Positions 44,365 through 54,864 of a DNA stretch of 64,000 nt are shown in pieces. Source of the DNA: Isoetes taiwanensis (taxonomy: Eukaryota > Streptophyta > Lycopodiopsida > Isoetales > Isoetaceae); NCBI GenBank assembly GCA_021234155.1, contig JAJEKV010000051.1, positions 2,480,754 through 2,544,753 on the forward strand, written 5' to 3'. The translations under genes and the position numbers were made by a program. The stretch's first letter is position 1. Each line of letters begins with the position of its first letter. The notes beneath the pieces are model-generated. The model did not search any database. It saw only the letters and a program-made list of their open reading frames with translations, and had not been told where the DNA came from.

Positions 44365-45209
44365 TTAGGGCAATCCAGGCAAATAATCCAGTCCATAAAG
44401 GACTCGAATTCTTGAATAAGCTTTCAGAATTTTCCTAGCTCGTTCATAGGTGGAGTTTATCTCTTTTTCTGCATTCCCATTGCTGTTACTCCACTCTGAA
44501 TTAGTTTCTGAAACCGTGGATTCTTCTTGAGGCGGCATATTTAGATTTAGAAGTCTGGCTTCACAAGTTTTTTCGTGGCATAAACCACCGCTCACCAGAT
44601 TCCATGGATTCAATTTGGAGAAATTTTTCGCTTTACAGGAATAGGATGTATCACTTTTACAGAAGAACTAATAACAGGAACATTCACATACCATGAAATT
44701 TCGTCATCTTCTTCACTGATTATGTTCTTGTGCATAAAATCACGCCGTTCTTCAATTTTGACAGCCATCAGCTTTCCCTTCTTCTCCAAAAAATCCTCTT
44801 GTTGCTTCTCCATATGTTCTTGACGGGACCTCGTTGCTTCAGGAGCGTCTTCAGGCAAGGATTGTTCCAATCCCAAATCGAAAACCCATCTTCTCAACTG
44901 CCTTCTTTTCAGCGCTAGGTGCATCCGTTCACACCTCCAGCTTCGTTGGCATGCTTCCAGCATGGACCCGCTGACTGGGCAAAGACCCGGTTTTCCATAA
45001 TCGTGAAAATTTCTTGCCGTAACACAGAAATCTGACCTCCTAAGCGCAGCAACCAATTCGTTTCTTGGTCTGCTTGTCTTCATCAAGTACTGCCGTCTGC
45101 AACAAATCTGCCTCTTCCACTCCCTTTCAAGATTCCTTCCATTCTTTCCGATGCCTGGATCCTTCATTCTTTTTCTATTCTTCCATACTTTGGCTACCCT
45201 ACCGGGCAA
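44365..45209 (-). CDS. Unknown ORF(s) in the 5' half of element C
   Basis: Open frame 45209-44610 (199 codons, MPGRVAKVWKNRKRMKD), continued in an overlapping frame 44613-44365 (about 82 codons) whose first codon is TTG, so a one-base shift in a single longer gene is likely. The product is basic at its start, then has Glu/Lys-rich helices (HMEKQQEDFLEKKGKLMAVK) and a Ser/Asn/Glu-rich end. No gag, protease or pol motif is present and I do not recognise the family. It could be a captured host sequence. Confidence 0.45.
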
Positions 45210-45250
45210 CCAGATTTTTCTTCTCCACAGGTCCTTAGATCAGGTTTCCT

Positions 45251-45262
45251 GCTCTGATACCA
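45251..45262 (-). promoter_or_regulatory. Outer primer-binding site of element C
   Basis: The minus strand reads TGGTATCAGAGC abutting the 5' LTR end at 45263. Confidence 0.9.
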
Positions 45263-45462
45263 TGTCACAAATATGAATAGCGGAAGCATATATTGATTTG
45301 AATGACTGGAATAGCCCCAGCCTTGGCTTGTACATTTATAGGATGGATTATGAAGAGGTATGTCTGATCATAGAGATGTGTCTCTTGGAGAGATGACCAT
45401 TCAGCCCAAAGGGCATGCCACATCATTGATCCACACCAAGAGGTGCAAGATCATCCTCAACA
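45263..45462 (-). repeat. 5' LTR of element C
   Basis: 200 bp with TG/CA ends, flanked outside by AGATA (45463-45467). Nearly identical to the 3' LTR. Confidence 0.93.
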
Positions 45463-47319
45463 AGATAGAGGTGGAAGCCAAAGAGAGAATGAATGCCACC
45501 TTCTTTACAATCTTTGGTAGCTACAGGTTCACTATATAATGTAAAGAATAAAGATTAGTAATTGTAGAATTTGTATAGAAACAACATGAACAATGACAAT
45601 TTAATATTCTAGCGTCTCTGTTGATACTATTTGATAAACCATCTCATGAATTGGCTGATTTGAATACCTTGTTTTCAGAAACGGAACATAATTCACATCA
45701 TGAATATATTCATTTGAAAATCATAGCTCTTACTTTGGTGAGATTTAAAGCCAAAAATGCGCGCTTATCATGTCTGGCAAATATGGATTCAGTATATACT
45801 GTGAAAAATAAACGAACATGTTAATAAATGTGCAATGTATAAAATAAACAACCATGTGCAATGTATAACAAGATTGACTATGCGTAACTTGTTGACATCT
45901 ATTACACAACATTTTATGAAATTGCCTAGTTCTGTAGAAATCAAATAGAAGATGCATTTATATAGGCAGGCACAGTGTCTAAATTGTGGGCATAGGCTAT
46001 GACAATCAAACACAAAATTTAGCAACCCACTGTGGAGAATCTAGCAATCCACAGTATCAAAACAATACAACAACGCAATCCACAGAACGAAATGGAATAA
46101 GTGTGCATTTAGCAGGCACGTCCTTGAACTGGCAAGAATTGTCCTTTGGCAACTACATGTAAAGCAGAGGACTTGAGAAAATTTCTTTGTTTCTCGGTCC
46201 AATCCAGTGATTTTAAGTGGGCTTCTCTAAATTATCCTGTTCTGGAGCTTCGACGGATGATCCTTGGAGTTGGAATCAAACTCTATATCTTGGTGTAATA
46301 ATCAAATGAAGTTGACACTTTCTTTGGATATCCTTGTGTGGTTTCACACTGTCACAAGGATACAGGTTGCAAGAAGAAGAATCACAAGGATACAGGCCCC
46401 TGCCCGCATTATTAATCAGTTAAAAATACCAAATCCGGCGAGTTCTTACTTCTGTTAGCATTAAATAAATCCTTTCCATTATCACACAGCCAATGCGTCG
46501 GACTGGAAGCTTTATAACAGAATCTATGGAGGAATTGGCCCGGTTTTAAGGCCGATTGCATCGATTTCAGGCTTGATCGAAGCTGAAACTAATAGCGGAT
46601 TGCAAATTGGTATAGAGGGTCGAGCCAGATCTACCAGGAGGCCAAAAATAAAGGGCAGATTTTGGAGCCCTGTTGCAGCAACAGGGACGCCGTAACCCAA
46701 GAGTATGACTACTATCCGAATCCAACGCTTCCTTTACAATTCATAAAAATGCTGCTTGTGCTGCAGCGGCACTGCCATAGTCCAGAAAAAATACATCCCC
46801 ATATCAGAAATCTAATTCGATGCCTTGACCGGATTTGGCATCTTTGATAGATAGATTCATATATTCAACAGCCTGTTCTTGGGGGTCTTTTCTTTTGCCA
46901 CAGGCTCCTCTCTTCGAGATCTAAGCTTCTTATACTTCATTCTCTGCCGGTTGGCTTATTTTTTTTCCTTTACCTAAGATTCCACAAATTCAGATGCTCA
47001 GGGGCCAAATTTATCAAAGTGAAACTTTGTCTGGGCCAAGATTTCTTAAATCTAAATTGTTTAAAATCAATATTTCTCTAATTCAATTGCTCAATAGCAA
47101 GATTTTTGACCGGTTTTGCAAGCAGCTGCTTTCCACCGATGTTCTTATGTGAGTTAAATGCAATTCTGCCAAAGAGAACAAATAGAACTCTGCGAACTCT
47201 GCGTTTTTCTGCTGTTGGATGAAATGCATGTCCCGTTCAGAGAAATAAAGCCATGCTCAGCCAATAAAGAGCTTCTGGGTTTTATTTTGCACCAAAGGCT
47301 CTAGCGAATTGCATAGCCT
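45463..47319. other. No gene recognised (low-copy-looking sequence)
   Basis: AT-rich. A block near 45705-45755 (ATAGCTCTTACTTTGGTGAG) resembles 42270-42310 next to the LINE, so a short host or repeat segment is duplicated. Short frames carry no recognisable domain. Confidence 0.5.
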
Positions 47320-47560
47320 TGTTCACCGAGAAGCTGCAAGAATTAGGGTGCTCAAACGCATTTTCTGCCCAGATTTTTACAGACCTCTCTCAAGGAGAAG
47401 CTCCAGTTAACTCCATAACCCTGCTCGGCGAGAAGCTGTAAGAATCAGAGTGTTCAAAGGCATTTTCTCCCTAGATTTTTATAGAAACCCATGCTCAGCG
47501 AGAACCTGCGGGAATCAAAACGTTCAAAGGCATTTTCTGCCTAAATTTTTCCATCAGATT
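47320..47560 (+). repeat. Three degenerate ~75-95-bp repeats
   Basis: Each unit has GAGAAGCTG (or GAGAACCTG), AGAATTAGGGTG-like or GAATCAAAACG-like text, then CATTTTCTGCC and ATTTTT. Copies begin near 47328, 47430 and 47498. Confidence 0.65.
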
Positions 47561-47693
47561 GCGGCTTCAGCTGCTTCGCCAAAGACGAGGCTCTGTAAAA
47601 CTATTAATAAAATGGGGTACATATGATCTACATTGAACTATAATTGGGTTTTGGGTTCTCTTTTCTTTTTGTCTCTTCTCAGTTGAGCTCAGG

Positions 47694-48002
47694 ATGCACC
47701 AGAACGCTTTATCAGAAAAACGTTACTCTGTAATCTTCGGAATCATAATATCAATTCTAAAAATTACTCCACTCTTGAATCGAATTTTTATTCAGCTTGT
47801 CATGTTTGAGAAGCCTCTCCTCAATCTCACATCTGCAGACCTCTTGCAGGCCGCTTCAAACTTCAACAGAGAAATACAGCATCGAATGGAAGATATAGTC
47901 CGGTTTTTTAGAGTCCGGTTTTTTAGATTCTTACTTCGATCTGTTTATGCTCTGAGGGAAAAAAGATCTAAGGAAAACTCTGTTCTCATCATACTGCCAT
48001 AA
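47694..48002 (+). pseudogene. Fragment resembling the juxtamembrane region of a BRI1-like receptor kinase
   Basis: The frame contains MFEKPLLNLTSADLLQAASN at 47802-47861, very like the conserved segment between membrane helix and kinase in BRI1-type LRR receptor kinases (FEKPL-L-ADLLQAT-F). A hydrophobic FGIIISIL stretch lies upstream, and the bases before 47694 (TCTTCTCAG) look like a splice acceptor. No kinase GxGxxG or VAIK motif follows, so this is a short remnant or captured exon. Confidence 0.42.
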
Positions 48003-48984
48003 TTTATCCATGTTTTCCGAGGCAGGCAATACTCTATTTGCCCCTTCTTTAAGAGGCATAATTCTGATTCTACACCACTATTCAAAGAGCAAAACGAAAT
48101 CAAGTATCTACTCTACAGGGAGCTACTAGGCCCTACTTGCTTTCCAAAATAGAGCTACCTTCTCTCAGATACTCTGTTTAATGGAAGCTTACTTAGGTCA
48201 TTTCTTGCATCTCGAATGCAAATTATATCATGGAAATCGCCCCTCCAAACGGGGTTCAATTCATCTGTGCAACAATTAAAGCTGCCCGCAGAGCAGGGAC
48301 TAGACACCGGAATTACTAGAGCGCTTTGATTGCCGGGGGAGGATGGGAGCCTTTGGGAGGGAGAGGCATAGGGTATGGTCGCCTTCTGCCGTGACCCCAC
48401 CTCGGAGCGACGAACCCCGTCCCTTCGCGGGTTATCGTCATGCTGCCATGGGTATCCGCGTCTATGTACCGTCGTTTTGTGGCCAGGTGTCATTATCTGG
48501 GGTTCCGTCAACCGAGACACCAAGGTCCATCAACCGTGCCCGCAGTGGCCTCTCGTGGGTGAGTGAATGTCCTGTGCACCGGTGCCCCAGGTGACCATAC
48601 TACCGAAAGACTTTGGATGACCACGTCCGTGTTGAAGAAAAAACCCCGAGCATGCCGATTTGAAACGAATTCAATGCGGGTTTGAAACGATTTGGCACCA
48701 ACGCTTTGCTTTCGATTGCATTCTTCGAAATTCAATTCTCCCGACACCGCTATGGCTTCCATGGCCATAAAATCTTGCCCTCCTTCCATAGTTCATATGT
48801 TATTGAGAAGAGGCTGTGAAGAGCACGAAGGTAGCCATGGTTTCGACGAGGGCACTAAGAGAATCTGATCTTTGAAAGGGGTACCAAGAGACCCGGCATC
48901 ATCCAAGAGGGTCTCGGCGCCTGGGACAAAGAGGAGGGCACCACAGTCGATCTTCGCTACTGGACCCAATGCCAAGGAGGCCAA
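48003..48984. other. No gene recognised; possible 5' flank of the transposase
   Basis: The sequence becomes GC-richer from about 48290. Frames on both strands have no motif. It may be the untranslated end of the transposon that encodes the transposase at 48985. Confidence 0.45.
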
Positions 48985-49770
48985 GTAGGAGAGAGGTCAA
49001 TGGACGGAAGAGCAAATGCTCGACATCCTCGAAGAGGTAAGCGAATTTGGCATTTCGATTAGAGAGGCATCTAGGAGGTCTAGTATACCAGAGTCCACAA
49101 TCAGGGATTGGCTATATGGTCGAACAAGCCACAAGCAAACAAATCATCCACAAATATTGACAACTCTCCAAGAGGAGGAGCTCGTCAATTGGGCCCTTTG
49201 CAGGGCAGAGCAAGGGATGGGGGTTATACTATCTGCTGTCAAGGAAAAGGCAGTAGAGATGGCTAGAGCAGGGGGGTTATGTGGTGAATCTGGAGTACCA
49301 GGCAGTAAGTGGTGGAAGCTCTTTAAGCAAAGACACCCCGAAGTTGCTCTAAGAAGTCTAGAAACCCTAGATGTGGCCAGGGCCCGTGCCATGACACAGG
49401 AGAACCTCGACAACTTCTATGCCGGGCTTAAGCAGATTTATCTTTGAATTTGCCTTCCCGGCCTCAAGGATATGGAATCTTGTGAGACCGGAATTCATGC
49501 GGGGAAAGTGAAGGAATTTGAAAATCATAGCTAGAAAGGGGGGGAATAGAGTGAGTGAGGTAGTCATGAACAATAGGGAATGGGTTACAATTTTGGTTTG
49601 TGTTAATGTTGAGGGGTACAGGATCCCCAACATGTATATTTTTAAAGGTAATCGCATGAGACAGGATCACATTGCAAGATGTGAAGAAGGTGCCATTCAG
49701 GCTGTCCAATCTTCGGCTTGAATGACATCAGAACTGTTTAAGTCATGGCTGTCACATTTTGCAGCAAGAG
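48985..49770 (+). pseudogene. pogo/CENP-B-type DDE transposase, truncated
   Basis: Residues WTEEQMLDILEEV and ISIREASRRSSIPESTIRDW form an N-terminal Psq-type helix-turn-helix. LTTLQEEELVNWALCRAEQG and WWKLFKQRHPEVALRSLETL form the CENP-B-type second DNA-binding part. After a frameshift near 49450, GGNRVSEVVMNNREWVTILV, YRIPNMYIFKGNRMRQDHIA and (stop in place of Trp) MTSELFKSWLSHFA belong to the DDE_1 domain. The rest of the catalytic domain is cut off at about 49770. Such proteins bind terminal repeats and move pogo-like transposons. An in-frame stop at 48991-48993 precedes the helix-turn-helix. Confidence 0.85.
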
Positions 49771-50340
49771 TTTCAGGTCGCGACGTCGAAGAACGACGGG
49801 TCGTCGTCGAACATCGACGACATCGTCGTTCAACGACGACAACGTCGTTTCGACGTCGTTCAACGACGTTTTTCAAGGATGACGTGTCGGATTGGCCTGC
49901 GTGGCATGGTACCGCCGCCAGCCGGGCAGCTCTCGATGTCAAAAACATCGCCACCGAACGCCGTGGAACGACGCCTCCTCGAAGCCGACGCGTGGCACAT
50001 CCGGCTGCGTGGCTTGCTGACATGCCAGCCGCACGCCATCGTTCGCCGCCATCGCCGACATGACGCCGTTGAGCGGCGACTAAAAAATGGACGCGTGACC
50101 GGTCTGCGTGGCTTGCCGACATGCGGGGCCGGCACGCCAAAGTGTCCTCGCCATCGCCGACATGACGCCGTTAAACGACGCCGGAATATCCGACATGGCA
50201 GCTTTTGCCAGCCGCGGGTGGTCGCATCGTCCGCCAGCACGCTATTGTCGCCAGAGCGCCACGTAAAGCAACGCCGTTTAAGACAGCGTTTTTTTTTTTT
50301 TTTTGGGAAAAAAAAAAACGTGCGAAAAAAAAAAAAAAAA
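49771..50340. other. CpG-rich block inserted after the transposase
   Basis: Very dense CG dinucleotides (ACGACG, GTCGTC) in sequence otherwise poor in CG. It begins with GCGACGTC (49777) and ends with GACGTCGC (about 50351), which are reverse complements, so it may be a terminal-inverted-repeat element that cut the transposase. Inside are repeats of CATCGCCGACATGACGCCGTT (about 50050 and 50150, quoted in part). Near the end T15 and A-runs form a simple hairpin around TGGG. Open frames here are a by-product of composition. Confidence 0.6.
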
Positions 50341-50344
50341 TTAA

Positions 50345-50985
50345 TAACTGACGTCGCTTATCGTTTGGAATGCCAAAATTACCCTATGGACTAAGTTACA
50401 CGGTCAGTTTTGCAAAAACGACACACACACTTACGCCCTACATTGCGGTATTCAGCGACCACCTCCTACTACGAGTGTGTGTTGCACATGAGATAGTTTG
50501 GCGCTTCTTCGAGAAGGGGTGGCCTTCTGGCCACAAAACTTGGTCCCTAGGGCAATGTCGACGTTCTGAGTCCATTGGCAGAGCCGAATCACGGTTCCGG
50601 AGAGGGAAAGTTGCCCGTCCGTCGCCAGGGCCTTCGGGAGAGGACTTTTGGGGCAAAAGCCGCTTAGGGTGGTTTTAGGGTCCGTGCTCGGGCGTCAACA
50701 CCCCCCTACGCCAAGACACGGCGCTAAAGGTCCTAGTCGAATCGACAAGGATAGAGCCTCCCAAACGTAAAACCCTATGAGTTGCCGTGTTCTAAAGGGG
50801 TTTTGCGTTTTGGGTGCGGAGTTTTGGTCTTTTGCACTTGGGACGCGTGGCGATCACATGCGATTGAGAACGCGAAGCAAGGGAACCGACGGAATGGAGT
50901 TTGGACCTGTACTCCTCCCGTTGTGGCAGTTAGAAGTCAAGGCCCGCTTTTGCAGTAGCAAGACATTCGTAAATTCGTAATTAAT
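50345..50985 (+). repeat. Partial copy of the foldback-family arm
   Basis: Landmarks match the arms at 7070-7660 and 9990-10550 in order: CCAAAATTACCC, CATTGGCAGAGCC, CGTCAACACCCCCC, GTGGCAGTTAGAAGTCAAG. Only one arm is present, with no minisatellite and no inverted partner. Confidence 0.82.
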
Positions 50986-51104
50986 GCATAGTACAGTCTT
51001 AAATTCTGATTTTTTGTCAGCTAGCATCCTAAGTCATCGCCAACATACAGGCCAACTTTCAAAAATTTTGGATATGGTTTAGATCAAATAGTTTGCACTA
51101 GAAC

Positions 51105-52703
51105 TGTGACGTTCCATGTAGTTATACGGTCTACGTCATGTATTTGTAATGGGAAATACGGTCTACGTCATGTATTTGCAATGGGAATTTAATTGCAACC
51201 TAGGGAGTTACCTTAAAAAGGATTAAATTAGCTATGCTAATTTAACACATTAAAAATAATAACCTATAACCTAGGAAATTAGGCTAATTACCATTTGGGG
51301 AGGCGCCACCTGCCCCAATCGATTAGGCGACATGGGGATTGCCAAGTTTGGATGCCGGCTTGACCCCTATCCACAGGATTGACTCACGAAGATCGACCAA
51401 GGAAGGCCGGGGAGGTGGCGCCATCATACACTTGCGGAAGATCACCATAACGATGCCCCACTGTGAAGTAACACTGAATTCTCAACTCCCGAGGAAGATG
51501 GAGGCCCCATGGAAGCGAGTCCGGCCGTAATTGAGGTAGGTGGCTATGTGAATTCTAGTTAACACTTGGTTGTGTCCGCTCTCTCTCTCTGTTCTCTTTG
51601 TGAATCAATCATAGAAACTAACCCTTGATTGTACAAACAAGTTCTCTTTATATTCAATTACGGTTCTTACTCTCGAAAGGATGGATTGTTAGTTCTTTGT
51701 TTAATCGACTTTGAAGCGGGGGATTACGGGGGTAGAGGCCTCTGAGGCAGGTGTATTGTAGTATGCTCCTAGATGGCGCATGTCATGCAGTCCCATTAGT
51801 TCGCGGCACATGCACAAGAACCCACAGGGTCCTAGATGCTATGGTGCGGCTTAGCACCGGACAAGGAACACATGGTGACATGAGGGGTGGGGTCTTGCAT
51901 GAGCATACAAGGCTCTGAGACTCCCTCTGATGGGCTAGGCGATGGCGGTCACGTTGAGGGCGGGTATGGGTCCGACACTCCCACGGGTGTAGAGGTGTGA
52001 TCCGTATGGAGCACCATGCACTTTGAGTAGATTTAGGGTGAGTAAGTCTGCACGGATGCGGGGGTCGCCTGATGCGGCACGTATTCTCTAGCTCACCCAT
52101 GGAACCACTTGTGATTACGGAAGGGGACGCCTCCCAGGACCCTGCCTCATCGGACCAAAGGCGTCATGAACACGAGTAGGCTCCGAGGGTGATGCCCCGA
52201 AGTTTTGCGTCTCAGGGAAGGCTATAGCAAAGCCATAGCATGAATTGACCCATCGCAAAGTGTGGGGGGGAGGGGCGGATGGAGTGGACAACCCTAGCCA
52301 ATGTTCTATGCCGATAACGCCATGCCAAGACTCGGTCTGGCTGATCCCTTGAGGCCCGGTAGTCGATCGATCCCCACGGGAGTTTGAGGGGGTAGAACAC
52401 GGGTTACGGTGTTTTCGTAGGATTAGATGCATATTCTATGCCGTTGGTATATTAGATGGATCGCCACCCGCCGTGGTGGTTATTTATGTATATTCATCTT
52501 TGTGTGCTAACCCTTGTATTCATGCTTCAGCGGCGTAGGAGTCCCGAAGGCGTGGGCGAATGACCCTTCCGTGTCCTTCTTCGGCCCCTCATTTCATAGA
52601 TGGCCGAAATAGGCGGAGGGCCACGCTCATGGTGAGATGATTGCCATGGGAGGGAAAGTCCCGTATGTATCGTCAGAGGGTCGTATATATTCTTGGGCGT
52701 CCA
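51105..52703 (+). repeat. 5' LTR of Ty3/gypsy element G
   Basis: Starts TGTGACGTTCCATG and ends near GGGCGTCCA. Blocks such as GGGGCGGATGGAGTGGACAA (about 52270) are shared with the element I LTRs, so the two are related families of similar LTR length (about 1.6 kb). Both ends are placed by analogy because the partner LTR lies outside the window. Confidence 0.75.
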
Positions 52704-52706
52704 CGG

Positions 52707-52718
52707 TGGTATCGGCCG
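52707..52718 (+). promoter_or_regulatory. Likely primer-binding site of element G
   Basis: TGGTATCGGCCG close to the LTR end. The first seven bases match the tRNA-Met type site TGGTATCAGAGC and the rest has diverged. Confidence 0.55.
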
Positions 52719-53927
52719 TGATTTCGGTTGTTGAAATCATAGCACCGGCCAAACACTAACTTCGTATACGGTAGTTAGGAGGAGGCTAAGTCAATGTGTC
52801 GTTAGTTCTCTTTGTTGTTTGGCTTGGTGTTAGGTTAAGTTAAGAAATTGTAGCTTTGAAGTGGAGGGGCCAAGATTGGCGGCCTAGCAGTGCCAGTGGG
52901 TAGCTCAAATGACAAAGATGATGGCTCCATTGGATTGGGCGTACTTGAATTACCCTAAAACAGTCAACTCTAGGCGAAAAATGGTCAAGGGCAGGCCCAA
53001 AAATGAACTCGGGCGCCGCTTGCCTTTTGTCACTTTGCAGTCAAGATCGAAGCGCCGAAATCTTTGTCGGCGCCGGCCCGTCGGACTTCGAGTCAACGCT
53101 GGACCCGCCAGTCAACTTCGAGCGCCGCTTGCATTCGACGGCCTTGATCGAGAAGCCGATATAATGCCATCGGCGCCCGACCGTATGTGGCGCGTATTTC
53201 CGCCGTATAATTTTTTTTAATAATAAAATTTTGAAGTTAATAAGAAAAAATTTTGAAAATTTTAAAAGATAATTGGCCGTTTAGCAAACCATTTCCTGTC
53301 ATTTGCTTTTGCTTCCGTGCCTCCAACCGCTGAGCGCCCTCGCCATCGCCACGGACCGGACCTTGATCTTGCGCCCTTGTGCCTTGTGCATCTTAAGCGC
53401 CCCTTTGCCATCCCCTTCGCCCCGGTAGCCGCACTACCCGCTATGGCCATTACCAAGAGCGCTCGGATCCGGTCCACCATGAACATCGTGGAGATCTATG
53501 CCATGATTGCTAAGCACATGGCTCTTGACCGACCCTCATCGACATCTTGTTGGATGAGCTGGTCAATAGGTTTGAGAACAACGATAGGATTCCATATCCC
53601 GTCTATCACTTCTCGAGCCATTCCTCATCCCATTTGAACCCACGCCCGACTCCCTATACCCTTGTTGAGCAACCTGATATGGTAATGATGCTCATCAAAT
53701 TTTATCCTCCCGAGCAGGGAAGGCCATACGGAGGAGGAAGATGTCGGGGAGGTGGCCCGTATTAGGGGTTTTGCCGGGGAAGGCGACCACCCCGGAAGAT
53801 TGGCGGGCTGACACAGCGCCCGGGTAGGGATCCCCCGGTACCTCGAGGGGCGGCTTTTGCCCGTCATCGATGGCGAGAACCATTGAGGTTCCCCATACCA
53901 GCGGCATGAGGGTTCCAACGGCTTTGT
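52719..53927 (+). other. Leader of element G
   Basis: GC-rich, with short frames. The text around 53480-53620 reads like coding sequence in alternating frames (IVEIYAMIAKHMALDRP, then LDELVNRFENNDRIPYPVYH), so a decayed ORF may begin near 53300. Not recognised. Confidence 0.45.
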
Positions 53928-54473
53928 ATGGGGAGAAATCCCGACATCATCAAAGATAGACTATCGACAACTATTCGGATAGATATGGGTCTCATGACCA
54001 CAAAGGTACCCACGCTGAACTTAATCGCCGTGCCGCTTGACCCAACTTTTGCTCAGATCCAAGAAGACCTAAGGAGAGCTCGGAAGAGCGCGAGAAGTTG
54101 GAACAAGATGGCGGGACCGACAAGATCAGCCGGGACCAACAGGGAGGAGGTGCATCCGGGGTGGCTCGAACCAAAACCGACGATCCAAATCGTTAAGCTC
54201 GGGAGGAAGGAGTCGCCCATAAGGCCCAGCGATCAATACAAGGATAAGTTAAGGACCTGGCCGGGGCTTTTGGGAAGAAGACCAGCCCCCGACCGGAGGC
54301 AGCGGCGAAGTGGACAACTCCCCCGATTCTTTGGGGCTAAGACGGTGCCAACATCGTCGGGGTTGGGCCACTGCCGGAAGCCTCATCGGTTCGACCGGCC
54401 GTGGCATTGCGGGAGATCCGCCAAATTTCAGAAGTCCACGGATCTTCCGATCGAGGAAGCTACCTTTTCGTAG
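53928..54473 (+). CDS. Unknown ORF in element G leader (181 codons)
   Basis: Open frame from an ATG at 53928. The product is basic and Pro/Gly-rich ([20 protein letters not shown], then [11 protein letters not shown]). I do not recognise it. Codings in neighbouring frames suggest it is one piece of a longer frameshifted gene between about 53300 and 54570. No counterpart is visible in element H. Confidence 0.35.
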   Translation: MGRNPDIIKDRLSTTIRIDMGLMTTKVPTLNLIAVPLDPTFAQIQEDLRRARKSARSWNKMAGPTRSAGTNREEVHPGWLEPKPTIQIVKLGRKESPIRPSDQYKDKLRTWPGLLGRRPAPDRRQRRSGQLPRFFGAKTVPTSSGLGHCRKPHRFDRPWHCGRSAKFQKSTDLPIEEATFS

Positions 54474-54864
54474 GCTGGTGCGGAGATCGCCGCGGCAATT
54501 TAAGACCGATCTCCGTTTCGGACCTTTGCAATTTTGGCTCCAAGAGGTGGCGAAGCCTACTTGGTAGCACTTTTAGTGATGCCAACCTTTGCGCTATCCC
54601 GCCAAAGAGGGTCACCATAATGCCTAAGGATTTAGCCCTCGCCCGTAGGATACCTGGGAGCAACCTTAGCCTACTTGCGGGGATCAGCGTTTGTACATAT
54701 TTTTTTGTGATAATTAATAAAAGGCTTTTATTTTGAATTAAAAGTTTAATGTTTTTTTTTAAATTTAAATTAAAATCTTGACGTCGGCTTTAATAAGAGG
54801 GTTTAAAGGGGATTTGTAAGGTTATTTTAAGCGCTTCTTTTCCTCTCTCCTCCCTTCTAGCGCC

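Larger units (their letters stand above)
42314..45462 (-). mobile_element. Composite copia-like element C with three LTRs
   Basis: Outer LTRs (42314-42513 and 45263-45462) are 200 bp each and almost identical. AGATA is duplicated at 42309-42313 and 45463-45467. A third, diverged LTR at 43818-43986 lies inside, with a purine tract before it and a primer site after it. The 5' half holds unknown ORFs and the 3' half a copia-type gag; no pol is present. It must be mobilised in trans, and the intact outer ends show that the whole three-LTR unit moved together. Confidence 0.88.

Noticed and set aside
48155-48789. Frames of 93-122 codons on the minus strand
   Set aside because: No recognisable motif, and they overlap plus-strand frames of similar length in a GC-rich patch.
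50281-50340. T-run and A-run as a SINE tail
   Set aside because: No tRNA- or 5S-type promoter upstream in either orientation, and the run is a symmetrical hairpin. Kept only as part of the CpG-rich block.
49697-50394. Overlapping 113-211 codon frames on both strands in the CpG-rich block
   Set aside because: Arginine-rich frames on opposite strands arise from CG-rich repeats lacking A/T stops; no conserved domain.
51783-52432. Minus-strand frames of about 105 codons in the G LTR
   Set aside because: They lie wholly within an LTR and lack homologous open frames in the related LTRs of element I.
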